This document shows, in pieces, positions 19,047 to 27,279 of a DNA stretch of 64,000 nt (within the stretch, counting starts at the first letter, position 1; each line of letters begins with the position of its first letter). The stretch spans positions 1,999,501 to 2,063,500 of the forward strand of contig NZ_CP031843.2 in assembly GCF_003606325.2 (NCBI RefSeq). The letters are read 5' to 3'. The notes under the pieces are model-generated. The model was not told where the DNA came from. It worked only from the letters and a program-made list of their open reading frames with translations, and did not search any database. The translations under genes were made by a program, and so were the position numbers. Source of the DNA: Bartonella kosoyi (GTDB taxonomy: Bacteria; Pseudomonadota; Alphaproteobacteria; Rhizobiales; Rhizobiaceae).

Positions 19047-19404
19047 GTATATTCCCCTTTCGTATTGATTTAGATATCGAATGGGTAGGCTCCCACCTAC
19101 CCATTTTTGTTACTCTAAAGCCGTACGCGATACTAAAACGGCTAACCTGACAAATCCCCCTCTCTTTCTCACACATCGGGGAATTTGCTAACTTCAAGGC
19201 TCCGCGCTCAAATCAAGGCAAAAGAACCTAAAAACTTAATTATATTGATTTAAAATATTGAAATGGATTAAGACTTCTCCTCCCCCCTTTCTTTAATGAA
19301 CACTTCAAGCCGTACGCCATACAAAATCGGCTTTCTTGTCCCCTCTTTCCTTCCTTCCCCCCTTTCCTTGTGAGAATTCTTGCAAATCCCCCCCTTGCCT
19401 TATC
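19047..19404. other. Gap between transposase and tail genes
   Basis: No gene seen. It contains a perfect 9-bp hairpin ATGGGTAGG / CCTACCCAT (19081-19104) followed by T5 on the plus strand. Two copies of a ~28-base element, AAGCCGTACGC.ATAC.AAA..CGGCT, lie at 19117-19144 and 19308-19335, each with inverted AGCCG/CGGCT ends. They could be regulatory or transposase-binding sites. Confidence 0.5.
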
Positions 19405-21387
19405 CTATCGTTTAGGAAACTTGATCACTTCACGCCCCTCATCAGAGGCGGAAAGCCGTCTTAAAGCTTTGTGCAAATGTTGACTAAATTCTTGCGCATC
19501 CAAAGCCTCATCATCCTGCACTTTCACAGCTAAGTTCCCCCCATGGTTTGGCATCAAGCGGCTTACCTTTGGCTTGACAACAAGCTTGGATTTTAAACCA
19601 TCATCCTTTTTCTCAAGGCGCCCATAAACATCAGCCAAGTGATCAGGCGCAAGCTTTGCTGCCAACTGTTTTTCTGCTTTAACAGCTCTCACATATTCTT
19701 TACGCAAACGCCCATTCAAACGCGCTGCCTGCTGGTCATAAAAGCCCACATCCGCAAGACATTCTGCCATGCAAAGCAACCGATTATTCAAATCATAAAC
19801 CCGCAAATCTTGGTGCAAATAATCCGGATCAAAGCGTACAATCACCTTCTTCCCCGCATACTCATTCAATGCCCGCGCCCAATAACGATTGCCATAAAAA
19901 TGAATCTCCCCCGTCCCCTTTTGTGTACGCAATGCTTCTGAGGTCAAAAGCCATAAAGCCCTTTGCGCCGCTGTTGCTTGCCGGATAATCGTCCCCTCTG
20001 CTGTCAAACTTTCTGCAAAAGTCTCATCAAAACTGCGCCCCGCACATGTCAGCGCCTTGCGCCCTGCTTGTGCATTATGCGCCACAATCTGCGCCCCAAC
20101 ATGGGCTTTAAACGCTTCAAATCCTATCGCGCGCTTGCCATAATCTTCAGGCTTGGCATCCGGTTTATTACCCGTATAAGCTCCCGCACAAAAAGGATGC
20201 TTCGAAATCGCCTCTGCCAAATCACGCCATGCCCGCTCAATCGGTTTCGACTGCCCGCTATAAGGGGTCGTCCATTGCAATTGAATGCCCAAACTGGTCA
20301 AAAGACCCTGCGGTTCATCCGCCTTAATCTTAAAACGAAAGCGGTTTTGCACACCCCCAGAAATCCACTTGCTGGTAAAAGCACGCCCATTATCCAAGGT
20401 CATACGCTCCGGTATTCCATAAGCCTCCACCATATCCCCAATCACCAAACGCACGATTTCCCAAGTCTCCGCATCCGATAGGCGCCATGATAAAATCTTG
20501 CCTGAATAAAGATCTTGAATGGCAATCAAATAAAGCCGTACAGGCTTTTCTGACCAAGGAACACTCACAAAAACATCCAACTTATGCCCGTCCATATTCA
20601 CCGCTTGCATTGCATGCAAACTCGAGCGATCACGCCGTTGTGACGGATAAAGCTTCTTGGCTTTCTCCTCTCCCTCACGCGCTAACGCTACAACCGCTTT
20701 GGAAACTTGCGCCTTAAAACGACGCCGTAACGCCCGCTCTGAGGGAATAGGCGTCCAACCTTTCTCCCGCGCCACCAAAACCATGCGCCGATAACAAGCC
20801 GAAAAAGCAGGACGGGACGAACGCAAATAATCCGAACACAAAACCTCCCATGCCTCCTCATGACACTCAGCCCATTGCGAAACAGTCTCCTCACCATAAC
20901 AAGGCGCTAAAGCCGCCAACCAATCAGGGCGCTCATACCCTTCCACCATCTGGCGCCAATTAAAAAGCGACATCCGGCTCACCCCAAACTGAACCGCGCA
21001 CAAACTTGCCGCATCATGCACCCCCATACCGGCATGAAGTAAATCCTCCATAGAACAAAGCGCCTTCAAACGCTCTTCACAGCGCCTTTTATGCACCTTT
21101 GAAAGCCCTTCATAACGCGCCCAAAGCACTTCTTTTTGTCTCGTCAGCTCTGCCTTTTGCAAAACGTCAACACCACCCGCCCGCAACAACAACGCTGCCC
21201 GCGCCCCTTCCGGCAATAAAGAGATATGATACTCCCAAACCGGCTTGGTCTTGCTTTCCACCTTCCGTGAGAGTGCAGAATTTTTTCTCCAATGTGCCCG
21301 TCCGTGGTTTTCAAGGCTTTTATAGGTAGATGGCAACCCTGGCAAAGCCGCCTTGGCTAATTCAGCAATACAAAACCATTCCTTCAT
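19405..21387 (-). CDS. Mu-type DDE transposase (phage transposition protein A)
   Basis: 660 residues, the MuA size class. The N-terminal Mu DNA-binding domain starts MKEWFCIAELAKAALPG, with NHGRAHWRK near residue 30. The central rve-type catalytic core has candidate acidic residues in VNMDGHKLDVF (about 265), MTLDNGRAFTSK (about 331) and KPIERAWRDL (about 383). A Mu-type C-terminal beta-barrel follows, then a basic tail. It would cut and join phage ends for replicative transposition. The frame is intact. It overlaps the small upstream gene by 4 bases (ATGA). No clear MuB ATPase gene is present. Confidence 0.9.
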   Translation of the reverse strand: MKEWFCIAELAKAALPGLPSTYKSLENHGRAHWRKNSALSRKVESKTKPVWEYHISLLPEGARAALLLRAGGVDVLQKAELTRQKEVLWARYEGLSKVHKRRCEERLKALCSMEDLLHAGMGVHDAASLCAVQFGVSRMSLFNWRQMVEGYERPDWLAALAPCYGEETVSQWAECHEEAWEVLCSDYLRSSRPAFSACYRRMVLVAREKGWTPIPSERALRRRFKAQVSKAVVALAREGEEKAKKLYPSQRRDRSSLHAMQAVNMDGHKLDVFVSVPWSEKPVRLYLIAIQDLYSGKILSWRLSDAETWEIVRLVIGDMVEAYGIPERMTLDNGRAFTSKWISGGVQNRFRFKIKADEPQGLLTSLGIQLQWTTPYSGQSKPIERAWRDLAEAISKHPFCAGAYTGNKPDAKPEDYGKRAIGFEAFKAHVGAQIVAHNAQAGRKALTCAGRSFDETFAESLTAEGTIIRQATAAQRALWLLTSEALRTQKGTGEIHFYGNRYWARALNEYAGKKVIVRFDPDYLHQDLRVYDLNNRLLCMAECLADVGFYDQQAARLNGRLRKEYVRAVKAEKQLAAKLAPDHLADVYGRLEKKDDGLKSKLVVKPKVSRLMPNHGGNLAVKVQDDEALDAQEFSQHLHKALRRLSASDEGREVIKFPKR

Positions 21388-21842
21388 GGCTGCCCCCTTT
21401 TAATGCGCACTGGCGTTGCACGCATGGCTTTCAACCGCGCCGCAATCTCACGCTGTTCCTGCTGCAATCTTGCAATTTCTGCCAAACGCGCTTCATCCCC
21501 TTGCAACAACAGCAAACCATCTTCACTCACCACCTCATCCCAAAGCCAAAAGGCGCCCGTCGCCCGCACAAAAGCTTTAAAGCGCGGCAGGGAAATATCC
21601 ACCTGCTTACTTTCCGCTACATAAGCATCCAAGCTTGCCTTACTCAAACACCCAATGCCTAAATAATGCGCCATACGCTCTGCAACTTCACTGCGCTCAT
21701 AGCGGCATTCACGCAAAGCCCGCGCCATCGCCCGCTTAATACGAGAGCGAAACCGCCCCAAATCAATCTGTGCAACAGGTTCGCGACAAGGGAAAACCGG
21801 ACGTTGAAAAAAATCAAGTTGATGGGAACCACGCGTCTTCAT
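21384..21842 (-). CDS. Small phage early protein, HTH-like, with C-terminal coiled coil
   Basis: 152 residues, not assigned to a named family here. The middle (ALRECRYERSEVAERMAHYLGI, then LSKASLDAYVAESKQVDISLPRFKAFVRATG) looks like an HTH segment with helper helices. The last 45 residues (ARLAEIARLQQEQREIAARLKAM) should form a coiled coil. It overlaps both the ParB-like gene and the transposase gene by 4 bases, so it is co-translated with them and probably acts in transposition or its control. Confidence 0.6.
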   Translation of the reverse strand: MKTRGSHQLDFFQRPVFPCREPVAQIDLGRFRSRIKRAMARALRECRYERSEVAERMAHYLGIGCLSKASLDAYVAESKQVDISLPRFKAFVRATGAFWLWDEVVSEDGLLLLQGDEARLAEIARLQQEQREIAARLKAMRATPVRIKRGQP

Positions 21843-22798
21843 GCCTGCTCCTCCCCCGATTGCTTGTTCAAATAATCATAAAACCGCGCCCGTGTCTGCG
21901 CATCTGCCCTTTGCCACCCCCCTAACAATTGGGCAAAAATCCGTTCTTGTTCATTAACTTGCGGCGGCGTATTAACCCCATTGACCAAATCAACAGCCCG
22001 CCGCAAATCCCCCTCAACCTGTTGCAAAGCAATCGCCACCCGCCGTTGCGAAACCGGCTCCATCTTGGCAAGCTTTAACAACTGCGCTTGATTATCTGCC
22101 AATGCCGTGCCACGTAAAACCGCCCGCAACTCCGGCTGTAGATGCTGAGCAATACGGTTGAGGAGTTTCACCGACTCCTTCGATAAACCAATCCTATCGG
22201 CAACATGTGTGGCAAAGTGCAAACTTTGCATTTTGCCATTTAAGTCACCATCATTTGGCAAAGGGTCAACTTGACCCTTTGCCACTTTATCCCCTTCACA
22301 CCCGATTTTATTGTCATTTGAAGAGGCATCTTCGTTCGTTTGAGCAATTCGGTCAACTTGACCGAATTGCTCACCACCGATCAAAGGGTAAAGTTTACCC
22401 TTTGATTTTCTGTCGCCACCAACCTTAATCTCCCCATACTTCTTTTCCCACAATTCGCGGTAAGTCTGCACAAACAAAGCGCGGTCAATCACTGACAATT
22501 CATTGCGAAACAAGTTTTCTGCCACTTCTAAAAGCGCAGCATTTTCTTTATCTGCCTGCACCACAACCGCATCGATTTCGCTATAGCCTAAAAGCTCCGC
22601 AGCCCGTAACCGGTGCGCACCAGCAATCAGCGTGTAATTGCCTTCCTTAGCATTGGGGGTATGGCGCACAGTAATCGGATTCATCAATCCCTCCCGCGCC
22701 ATTGATTGTGCAAGTGCCTTGGCATGCTCATCATCTACAGGGCGTATACGCTCCGGTACAACAATCAAATCTAAAGCAACCTCTTGAAACTGTGCCAT
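21839..22798 (-). CDS. ParB/Spo0J-like nuclease-domain protein with palindrome-encoded linker
   Basis: 319 residues from ATG 22798, with GGCGGGGG upstream and a TGATG overlap with the previous gene. The N-terminal ParB domain has VALDLIVVPERIRPVDDEHAKALAQSM, the core LIAGAHRLRAAELLGY, and NLFRNELSVIDRA. The C-terminal part HVADRIGLSKESVKLLNRIAQHL is the KorB-like HTH. Between them (about residues 131-196, after KVGGDRKSKGK) sits an unusually long linker with peptides such as GQVDRI and GQVDPL, encoded by near-perfect DNA palindromes. The role may be DNA binding for replication or segregation of the phage; partner and site are unknown. Confidence 0.75.
   Translation of the reverse strand: MAQFQEVALDLIVVPERIRPVDDEHAKALAQSMAREGLMNPITVRHTPNAKEGNYTLIAGAHRLRAAELLGYSEIDAVVVQADKENAALLEVAENLFRNELSVIDRALFVQTYRELWEKKYGEIKVGGDRKSKGKLYPLIGGEQFGQVDRIAQTNEDASSNDNKIGCEGDKVAKGQVDPLPNDGDLNGKMQSLHFATHVADRIGLSKESVKLLNRIAQHLQPELRAVLRGTALADNQAQLLKLAKMEPVSQRRVAIALQQVEGDLRRAVDLVNGVNTPPQVNEQERIFAQLLGGWQRADAQTRARFYDYLNKQSGEEQA
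22211..22406. repeat. Four near-perfect palindromes inside the ParB-like gene
   Basis: Arms (centre base in brackets): GGCAAAGTGCAAA [C] at 22211-22237 with two mismatches; GGCAAAGGGTCAA [C] at 22257-22283, perfect 13-bp arms; GAGCAATTCGGTCAA [C] at 22342-22372, perfect 15-bp arms; ATCAAAGGGTAAA [G] at 22380-22406, perfect 13-bp arms. All share the AA-N-TT core and keep the reading frame open. Confidence 0.9.
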
Positions 22799-23196
22799 CA
22801 CGCCCCCGCCTTTTCCATTTCTCGTAAGAACAAATCCATCGCACGCCCAGCCCATCTTCGATAGGCTTTCGCAAAAACTGGTTCTTCCAAACGCCGATTA
22901 ATCACTTGCAAAGCAAGAAAGATAGCAGTCTGCTGCCGTACTTGCATGGCAACAATACGCCGCCGCGGTACCTCAAACTGATAATGCAAAATATGAATGG
23001 CAATTTGTCGTGCTAATATCGCATCAAATAAGCCATGCGGAGGGTCAATAATATATCGGATCGGTACATGCCGAAAGCTACCACTCACGGCTTTTAAAGA
23101 ACAGGAAAGCATCATTTGTAGCCGTTCAGCTTCCGAATACGGATTAAAAATTTCTCTTTTTGCCTCGGGCGTCCATAAATTATAAGCAGCAACCAT
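22798..23196 (-). CDS. Phage early protein, possibly DnaA-C-like
   Basis: 132 residues from ATG 23196, with GGGGGTGG upstream; a GTG at 23202 is the alternative. The middle (LARQIAIHILHYQFEVPRRRIVAMQVRQQTAIFLALQVINRRLE) resembles the helix-turn-helix arrangement of DnaA domain IV, but this is pattern similarity only. No ATPase motif is present. It lies between the Ner-like regulator and the ParB-like gene in the early transcript. Confidence 0.55.
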   Translation of the reverse strand: MVAAYNLWTPEAKREIFNPYSEAERLQMMLSCSLKAVSGSFRHVPIRYIIDPPHGLFDAILARQIAIHILHYQFEVPRRRIVAMQVRQQTAIFLALQVINRRLEEPVFAKAYRRWAGRAMDLFLREMEKAGA

Positions 23197-23393
23197 AACC
23201 ACCCCCGATAAAGAAAACTTGACCAGCTAATCTTAAAAAACAACCCATCCAATCGGCTGCTCCATGATGCAACGCTATGCAATTTATCTTGCCTATTTCG
23301 TATTGATCTTTAGACATTGATAAACCTTTTCATCTTATGGTAATTAAACTCATGGCAAATGCGTATGACACACGCAAAGCCGTGTAACGAAGT

Positions 23394-23699
23394 TCAAGCA
23401 GCATTACCGCGCAATGCGGACTGTGTACGCGAATCCGTGTTGGCATGTCGTGCTGCTTTAAAAATGCGACGACGACTTTTAGGGTAGCGGTCGGAGAAAA
23501 CCTGCTCGACGGGCAAGCCGATAAAATCGGCAATAGCACGTTCTGCTTTCTCGTTAGACCGTGTCCAGATGTGTTGAACGCTGGATGAGGAGAGTTGATA
23601 CGCTTTCGCGAGCTCCGCCAAGGTCATATTCCGGCGGCGTAGCTCAGCTAAAATACTATGGCGATCCCATACTTGAATGCATGTTTGTGTGGTTGTCAT
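23394..23699 (-). CDS. Ner-like phage regulator (Nlp/SfsB family)
   Basis: 101 residues from ATG 23699, with CAGGAGCG upstream. The N-terminal 70 residues (WDRHSILAELRRRNMTLAELAKAYQLSSSSVQHIWTR, then KAERAIADFIGLPVEQVFSDRYP) have the full Ner/Nlp winged-helix pattern. In Mu, Ner turns down early and repressor transcription. It is divergent from the XRE repressor gene, as in a classical lysogeny switch. A basic tail of about 30 residues goes beyond the usual Ner length. Confidence 0.85.
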   Translation of the reverse strand: MTTTQTCIQVWDRHSILAELRRRNMTLAELAKAYQLSSSSVQHIWTRSNEKAERAIADFIGLPVEQVFSDRYPKSRRRIFKAARHANTDSRTQSALRGNAA

Positions 23700-23802
23700 A
23701 ACTTTCGCTCCTGCTTCAAACGGATGCTGCAACATCCGTTTTTTGTGGGGTTAAATGTACAATAAACGCCCTCTATATCGGGCGGTAATTAAAGGTATAT
23801 CT

Positions 23803-23842
23803 ACAAATGGGATATTAGTTAACCCCATTTGTAAACATTTGT
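23803..23842. promoter_or_regulatory. Operator cluster of the prophage switch
   Basis: Perfect 9-bp inverted repeat ACAAATGGG (23803-23811) / CCCATTTGT (23824-23832), plus a third half-site ACATTTGT at 23835-23842, just ahead of the repressor start and between the two divergent regulators. Likely bound by the XRE repressor or the Ner-like protein. Confidence 0.6.
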
Positions 23843-23845
23843 GAT

Positions 23846-24373
23846 ATGAAACGACAAAAAAATGAGCCCAAAACTGCATTAGCAAAACGACTCACAGAAG
23901 TTAGAAAGCTTGTGGGCTTATCTCGTGATATATTTTCTCTTAAAATTGGTATCAGTATTCAAGGGCTTGGAAATTACGAACGCGGTGATAGAACTCCAGA
24001 TGCAACGGTTTTATCAGCATATAAAGAAAAATTTGGAGTGAACCTGAATTGGCTTTTGACCGGTGAAGATGCAATGTTTATAGACATGATGATGGCTCGG
24101 TCTTTCAATATCTCTCCGCCTACCATTCCTGCTGGACTGATGAAAAAACTTGGTCGCATAGCTTATACAACCTATCGCGATGCAAAAATAAAACTCCCCC
24201 CCGAAGATATAGCGGAACTCGCGGCGGAACTTTATAAAAAACTGCAAGAGCTTGTTCAAAACATTAATGATATGGAAGAAATAGAGCTTACCTTGCCTCT
24301 TCTAAAATTGCATTTAAAGCGCCAAATCGAAGCTGAAAAAGAACACTCCAAAGCTACACAAAATTCGGCTTAA
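23846..24373 (+). CDS. XRE-family prophage repressor
   Basis: 175 residues. The HTH_XRE domain lies at about residues 10-72 (AKRLTEVRKLVGLSRDIFSLKIGISIQGLGNYERGDRTPD, then LNWLLTGE, a common repressor ending for this domain). The C-terminal half is helical and charged with no peptidase motif, so it is not an SOS-cleavable LexA-type repressor. It is the only plus-strand gene of the prophage, divergent from the Ner-like gene, with dyads just upstream of the start. It probably keeps the early genes silent. Confidence 0.82.
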   Translation: MKRQKNEPKTALAKRLTEVRKLVGLSRDIFSLKIGISIQGLGNYERGDRTPDATVLSAYKEKFGVNLNWLLTGEDAMFIDMMMARSFNISPPTIPAGLMKKLGRIAYTTYRDAKIKLPPEDIAELAAELYKKLQELVQNINDMEEIELTLPLLKLHLKRQIEAEKEHSKATQNSA

Positions 24374-24474
24374 TGCTCCTCTAAAATGAAAAATACAGGC
24401 GCGTTTCTCTTTACATTAAAAAATTATAATAATGCATTGTTTTTTTAATAATTATATCCCATAAAAATAGAAAC

Positions 24475-24500
24475 GCGCCATATGGCGCATATCTTTTTTG
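24475..24500 (+). terminator. Terminator after the repressor gene
   Basis: Perfect 14-base palindrome GCGCCATATGGCGC (24475-24488), followed within a few bases by T6 and further T runs. It lies 100 bases after the repressor stop. Confidence 0.65.
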
Positions 24501-24555
24501 TTTTTTTGGTCATTTTTGGTTGATTTTGGAGTCGATTGAACTTTTGGATTGATTT

Positions 24556-24642
24556 TTTTCAAAGGGTCTTCAAAGGCGGTTTTCTGGGCTTTCACAGATT
24601 TTTTAAAAATTTTCAAAGGATTTTCAAAGACCTTTCAAAGGC
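24556..24642. repeat. Right prophage-flanking repeats
   Basis: TTTTCAAAGGGTCTTCAAAGG (24556-24576) and a fuller block at 24610-24642 match the block at 10027-10060 near the left prophage end. Direct orientation. Confidence 0.6.
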
Positions 24643-25450
24643 TTTTCTCATTTTTACAATGAAAACGCGCTTTTTACCATTTTTCGCATTTTTTGATCAT
24701 TTTAGGTGTCAAAATCTATTTTGACAAAACGCGCATTTAATGCTAAATTTTATGCATAAAAACAACAAATTATCACCTATTCCTAACTAATCCCACCTCT
24801 TCCCACTTAATCCAAAACCTAGTGTCAAACTACAAAGGAGTTTGAAAATTTCAATCTCTCTTATTTATTTTTTACAACTCATGAAGATTTTGAAACTTTT
24901 TAGGCGATTTTACGGTGTATTTTTTATAATCAACACATCACATCATAAAAAATGTTATTTCTGCCATTTTTCAATTAAAAGTTGTTTTTATTTGTAAAGC
25001 CTTAGCATATGCATTATATGTTTTCTATATTTTCTCAAGCCAACTGCTTATTTTTTCACAACACCTACATAATGACAAAAAAGAAGCATTAAAGCTTATT
25101 CCAAAGATCTATTTACGGAGAAAATAAAACTTTTTCATCATATAAAGCTTTTCTGAAATGCGTATTTTAAAGACTTTTTAAAATGCCATTTTATACTCTC
25201 TCCAAGGCAAGCAGCAAACGCTCAACACATGCCGTACAAAATTCCGTTAATGTAAACCATGAACATAACCAATATAAAAAGGCTCCCCAAGCATCTCAGC
25301 CTCTATATATTAATTCATGAAACAAAAGAAGAAATAACAATAAATTGATTTTTTTAATACACTGCTACACAATCTTGCACTATTGACTTTTCAAATTTAC
25401 GCCTCGAGCACACTTTGCTCTTTATATCGTAAAGTCAGAAAAACATCTTC
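24643..25450. other. AT-rich gap
   Basis: No gene, RNA or clear repeat was seen. Very AT-rich with scattered short open frames of no coding character. Confidence 0.5.
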
Positions 25451-26581
25451 TTATAACTTGCTGCAACTTGCGGAAAATTCTGTATCTTTTCCGATGATGC
25501 CGAGATCTTTAATTAAAAGGGGTTTTCCTACTTCTCCATTATAGGCCTTAACGTGGATGTTTTTTCCCTTCACATCTATAAGATAATAATCTCCATTAAA
25601 AAGTGCACCAGCTGTATAGACAGGAATATTGCCAAAAACCTTATCATTTTTTGCACGGCAATAGGACTGATAATGCGTATGTCCAACGAATATTGCTTTA
25701 ACATTATGAGAAGTAATAATGGATTTAAACACCGACAAATCTTTAGCATTTTGTTTACGAATAAAAAAGGATTCGCCATCCACAGAAGCAGCACGAGCAT
25801 CGTGAAAATTAATAATTGTCACTTTACCTCTAGCATCAGCAGCAGCTAAATCTTGTTTAAGCCAATCTAAAGATTTATTGATTTGCACTTCCACAGACTG
25901 TCCCTTTAGATGCACCGTATAACTTGGATAATTATGAAGCTGCACATAATGAACATCTCCATAATCCCAAGAATAACTTAAGCTCCCTTTGATTTTATGA
26001 ATATTTCCACGCGCAACAGGAAGCAAACTTTCAACAACATCTGCATTGAAATGAGATAATTGATTTTGATATTTTTTGATTTCCGCCACCATTCTTAAAA
26101 CTGCACTTATAGCACAAGCATCCTTATAAAAATTGAAGACTTCAGGTATGGTACAGTTTCCAACATTATTGGCATAATCATGGTTGCCTAATCCCTCATA
26201 GACAGGAGAGCCGAGATTTTTATAGAGATTTTTATAATCGTCATAGTTTTTTTGTTGACCAAACTCCGTCAAATCACCATTCACAATATGAAAAGCAGCT
26301 TTGTGTGCTTTTATGACATTGGCAACCTGCTCGTTTATTTTAAACCATGGCTCCCTGTTAGACAGTCCATTGGCATCACCGGAATTCAAGCGCCAAGGTT
26401 GAGGATCCGCCATGATAATGGCAGTATAATTTTTGGTAAGAGACTTTTCCTTCATGGACCAATCCATTAACGCATGATGAAGCTTTTCATCTCTTTTTGT
26501 TTTTTCAGAACTAATATTTAAACAACCAACAAGAGCGAAAGCAATCATGGTGATTGCTATATATTCAACTTTATATCTCAT
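25451..26581 (-). CDS. Lipoprotein calcineurin-like metallophosphoesterase
   Basis: 376 residues. A lipobox ALVGC with Cys20 follows a hydrophobic N-terminus, so the protein is probably lipid-anchored outside the inner membrane. The metal-binding motifs of the family appear in order: MADPQPW (D59), NGDLTEFG (D103), GLGNHDY (N133, H134), IINFHDAR (about 260) and VGHTHYQ (about 299-303). These bind two metal ions and cut phosphate esters. The substrate is unknown. It stands alone between the prophage end and the autotransporter cluster, on the opposite strand to the latter. Confidence 0.85.
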   Translation of the reverse strand: MRYKVEYIAITMIAFALVGCLNISSEKTKRDEKLHHALMDWSMKEKSLTKNYTAIIMADPQPWRLNSGDANGLSNREPWFKINEQVANVIKAHKAAFHIVNGDLTEFGQQKNYDDYKNLYKNLGSPVYEGLGNHDYANNVGNCTIPEVFNFYKDACAISAVLRMVAEIKKYQNQLSHFNADVVESLLPVARGNIHKIKGSLSYSWDYGDVHYVQLHNYPSYTVHLKGQSVEVQINKSLDWLKQDLAAADARGKVTIINFHDARAASVDGESFFIRKQNAKDLSVFKSIITSHNVKAIFVGHTHYQSYCRAKNDKVFGNIPVYTAGALFNGDYYLIDVKGKNIHVKAYNGEVGKPLLIKDLGIIGKDTEFSASCSKL

Positions 26582-27279
26582 ACATATACCGCCATAAAAA
26601 CATTATGTAATTTATTATATTATCAATAAATTTTTTAAAGGTAGTCTTTTGTTTTTTTGTCAAGAATATGTCAAAAGCGCAAAATAATGATTTCTCATTA
26701 CATGGATAATTTCAATGAAACGAACAGCAGCATTCACGCCAAGCCTTCAGTTTTAGGCCCTTCATTTATTGATGATTGATTGCATGTAATATATTTTTCT
26801 TGCTATGCCTGAACACAACGCTTTTGATACCCCCTGCCCTTACTAGTTCTATCAAAAACTTCGAAGTATTGATATGGTATCAAATGTCCCCATAAAGAAC
26901 CGCATAAGAAACGAGTGGCATTGTATAAGTGCTTTTCCATTAAAACCAAACACACTCAACAAGAAACTTTTCACAAATAATTCAAGAAGCAATGCACAAT
27001 AAAAAGGCATGCGAAATCACAATCCTCGAGCAATGTTTTAAAAGAGTATAAATATTACCGCCAATATTATCATAATGTATAACGATTGTTAAATTATAAA
27101 CACATAATATATTTAATATAAAATAAAATATAATTTTGATAAGCTAAAGATTCATTTTGACAGAAAAAGCAAAATAAATTATCAAAGCTATGAATAATTA
27201 ACGAAAAGCAATATCTATTTCTATTCTTCTTTTGAAGAGTGCGGGGAGTGATATTGGGGGCTTTAAAAGGAGAGTATTC
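26582..27279. other. Divergent gap before the autotransporter cluster
   Basis: No gene seen. AT-rich upstream of the autotransporter start. The segment near 26650-26690 (TTTGTC..GAATATGTCAA..GC.CAAAATAATGA) has a relative at 32478-32524, so intergenic DNA around these genes has been duplicated. Confidence 0.45.

Larger units (their letters stand above)
10027..24642. mobile_element. Defective hybrid prophage (Mu-like early genes, P2-like tail genes)
   Basis: A block of phage genes, nearly all on the minus strand. From right to left: XRE repressor (plus strand), Ner-like regulator, a small protein, ParB-like protein, small HTH-like protein, Mu-type DDE transposase, fibre, sheath, tube, E/E' chaperone, tape measure (frameshifted), U, X and D. 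No portal, capsid, terminase, lysis or baseplate (V, W, J, I) gene is visible, so virions are not expected. The borders given are the outer ~33-bp direct repeats; the true ends are uncertain because transposable phages leave only short target duplications. Confidence 0.75.

Noticed and set aside
10714..22855. A working tailocin
   Set aside because: Tape measure is broken and no baseplate or lysis genes were found; kept only as a question in the findings.
24536..24724. 62-residue plus-strand frame rich in Phe and Lys
   Set aside because: It is the translation of the TTTTCAAAGG repeats at the prophage border; repeats explain its pattern and there is no ribosome site.
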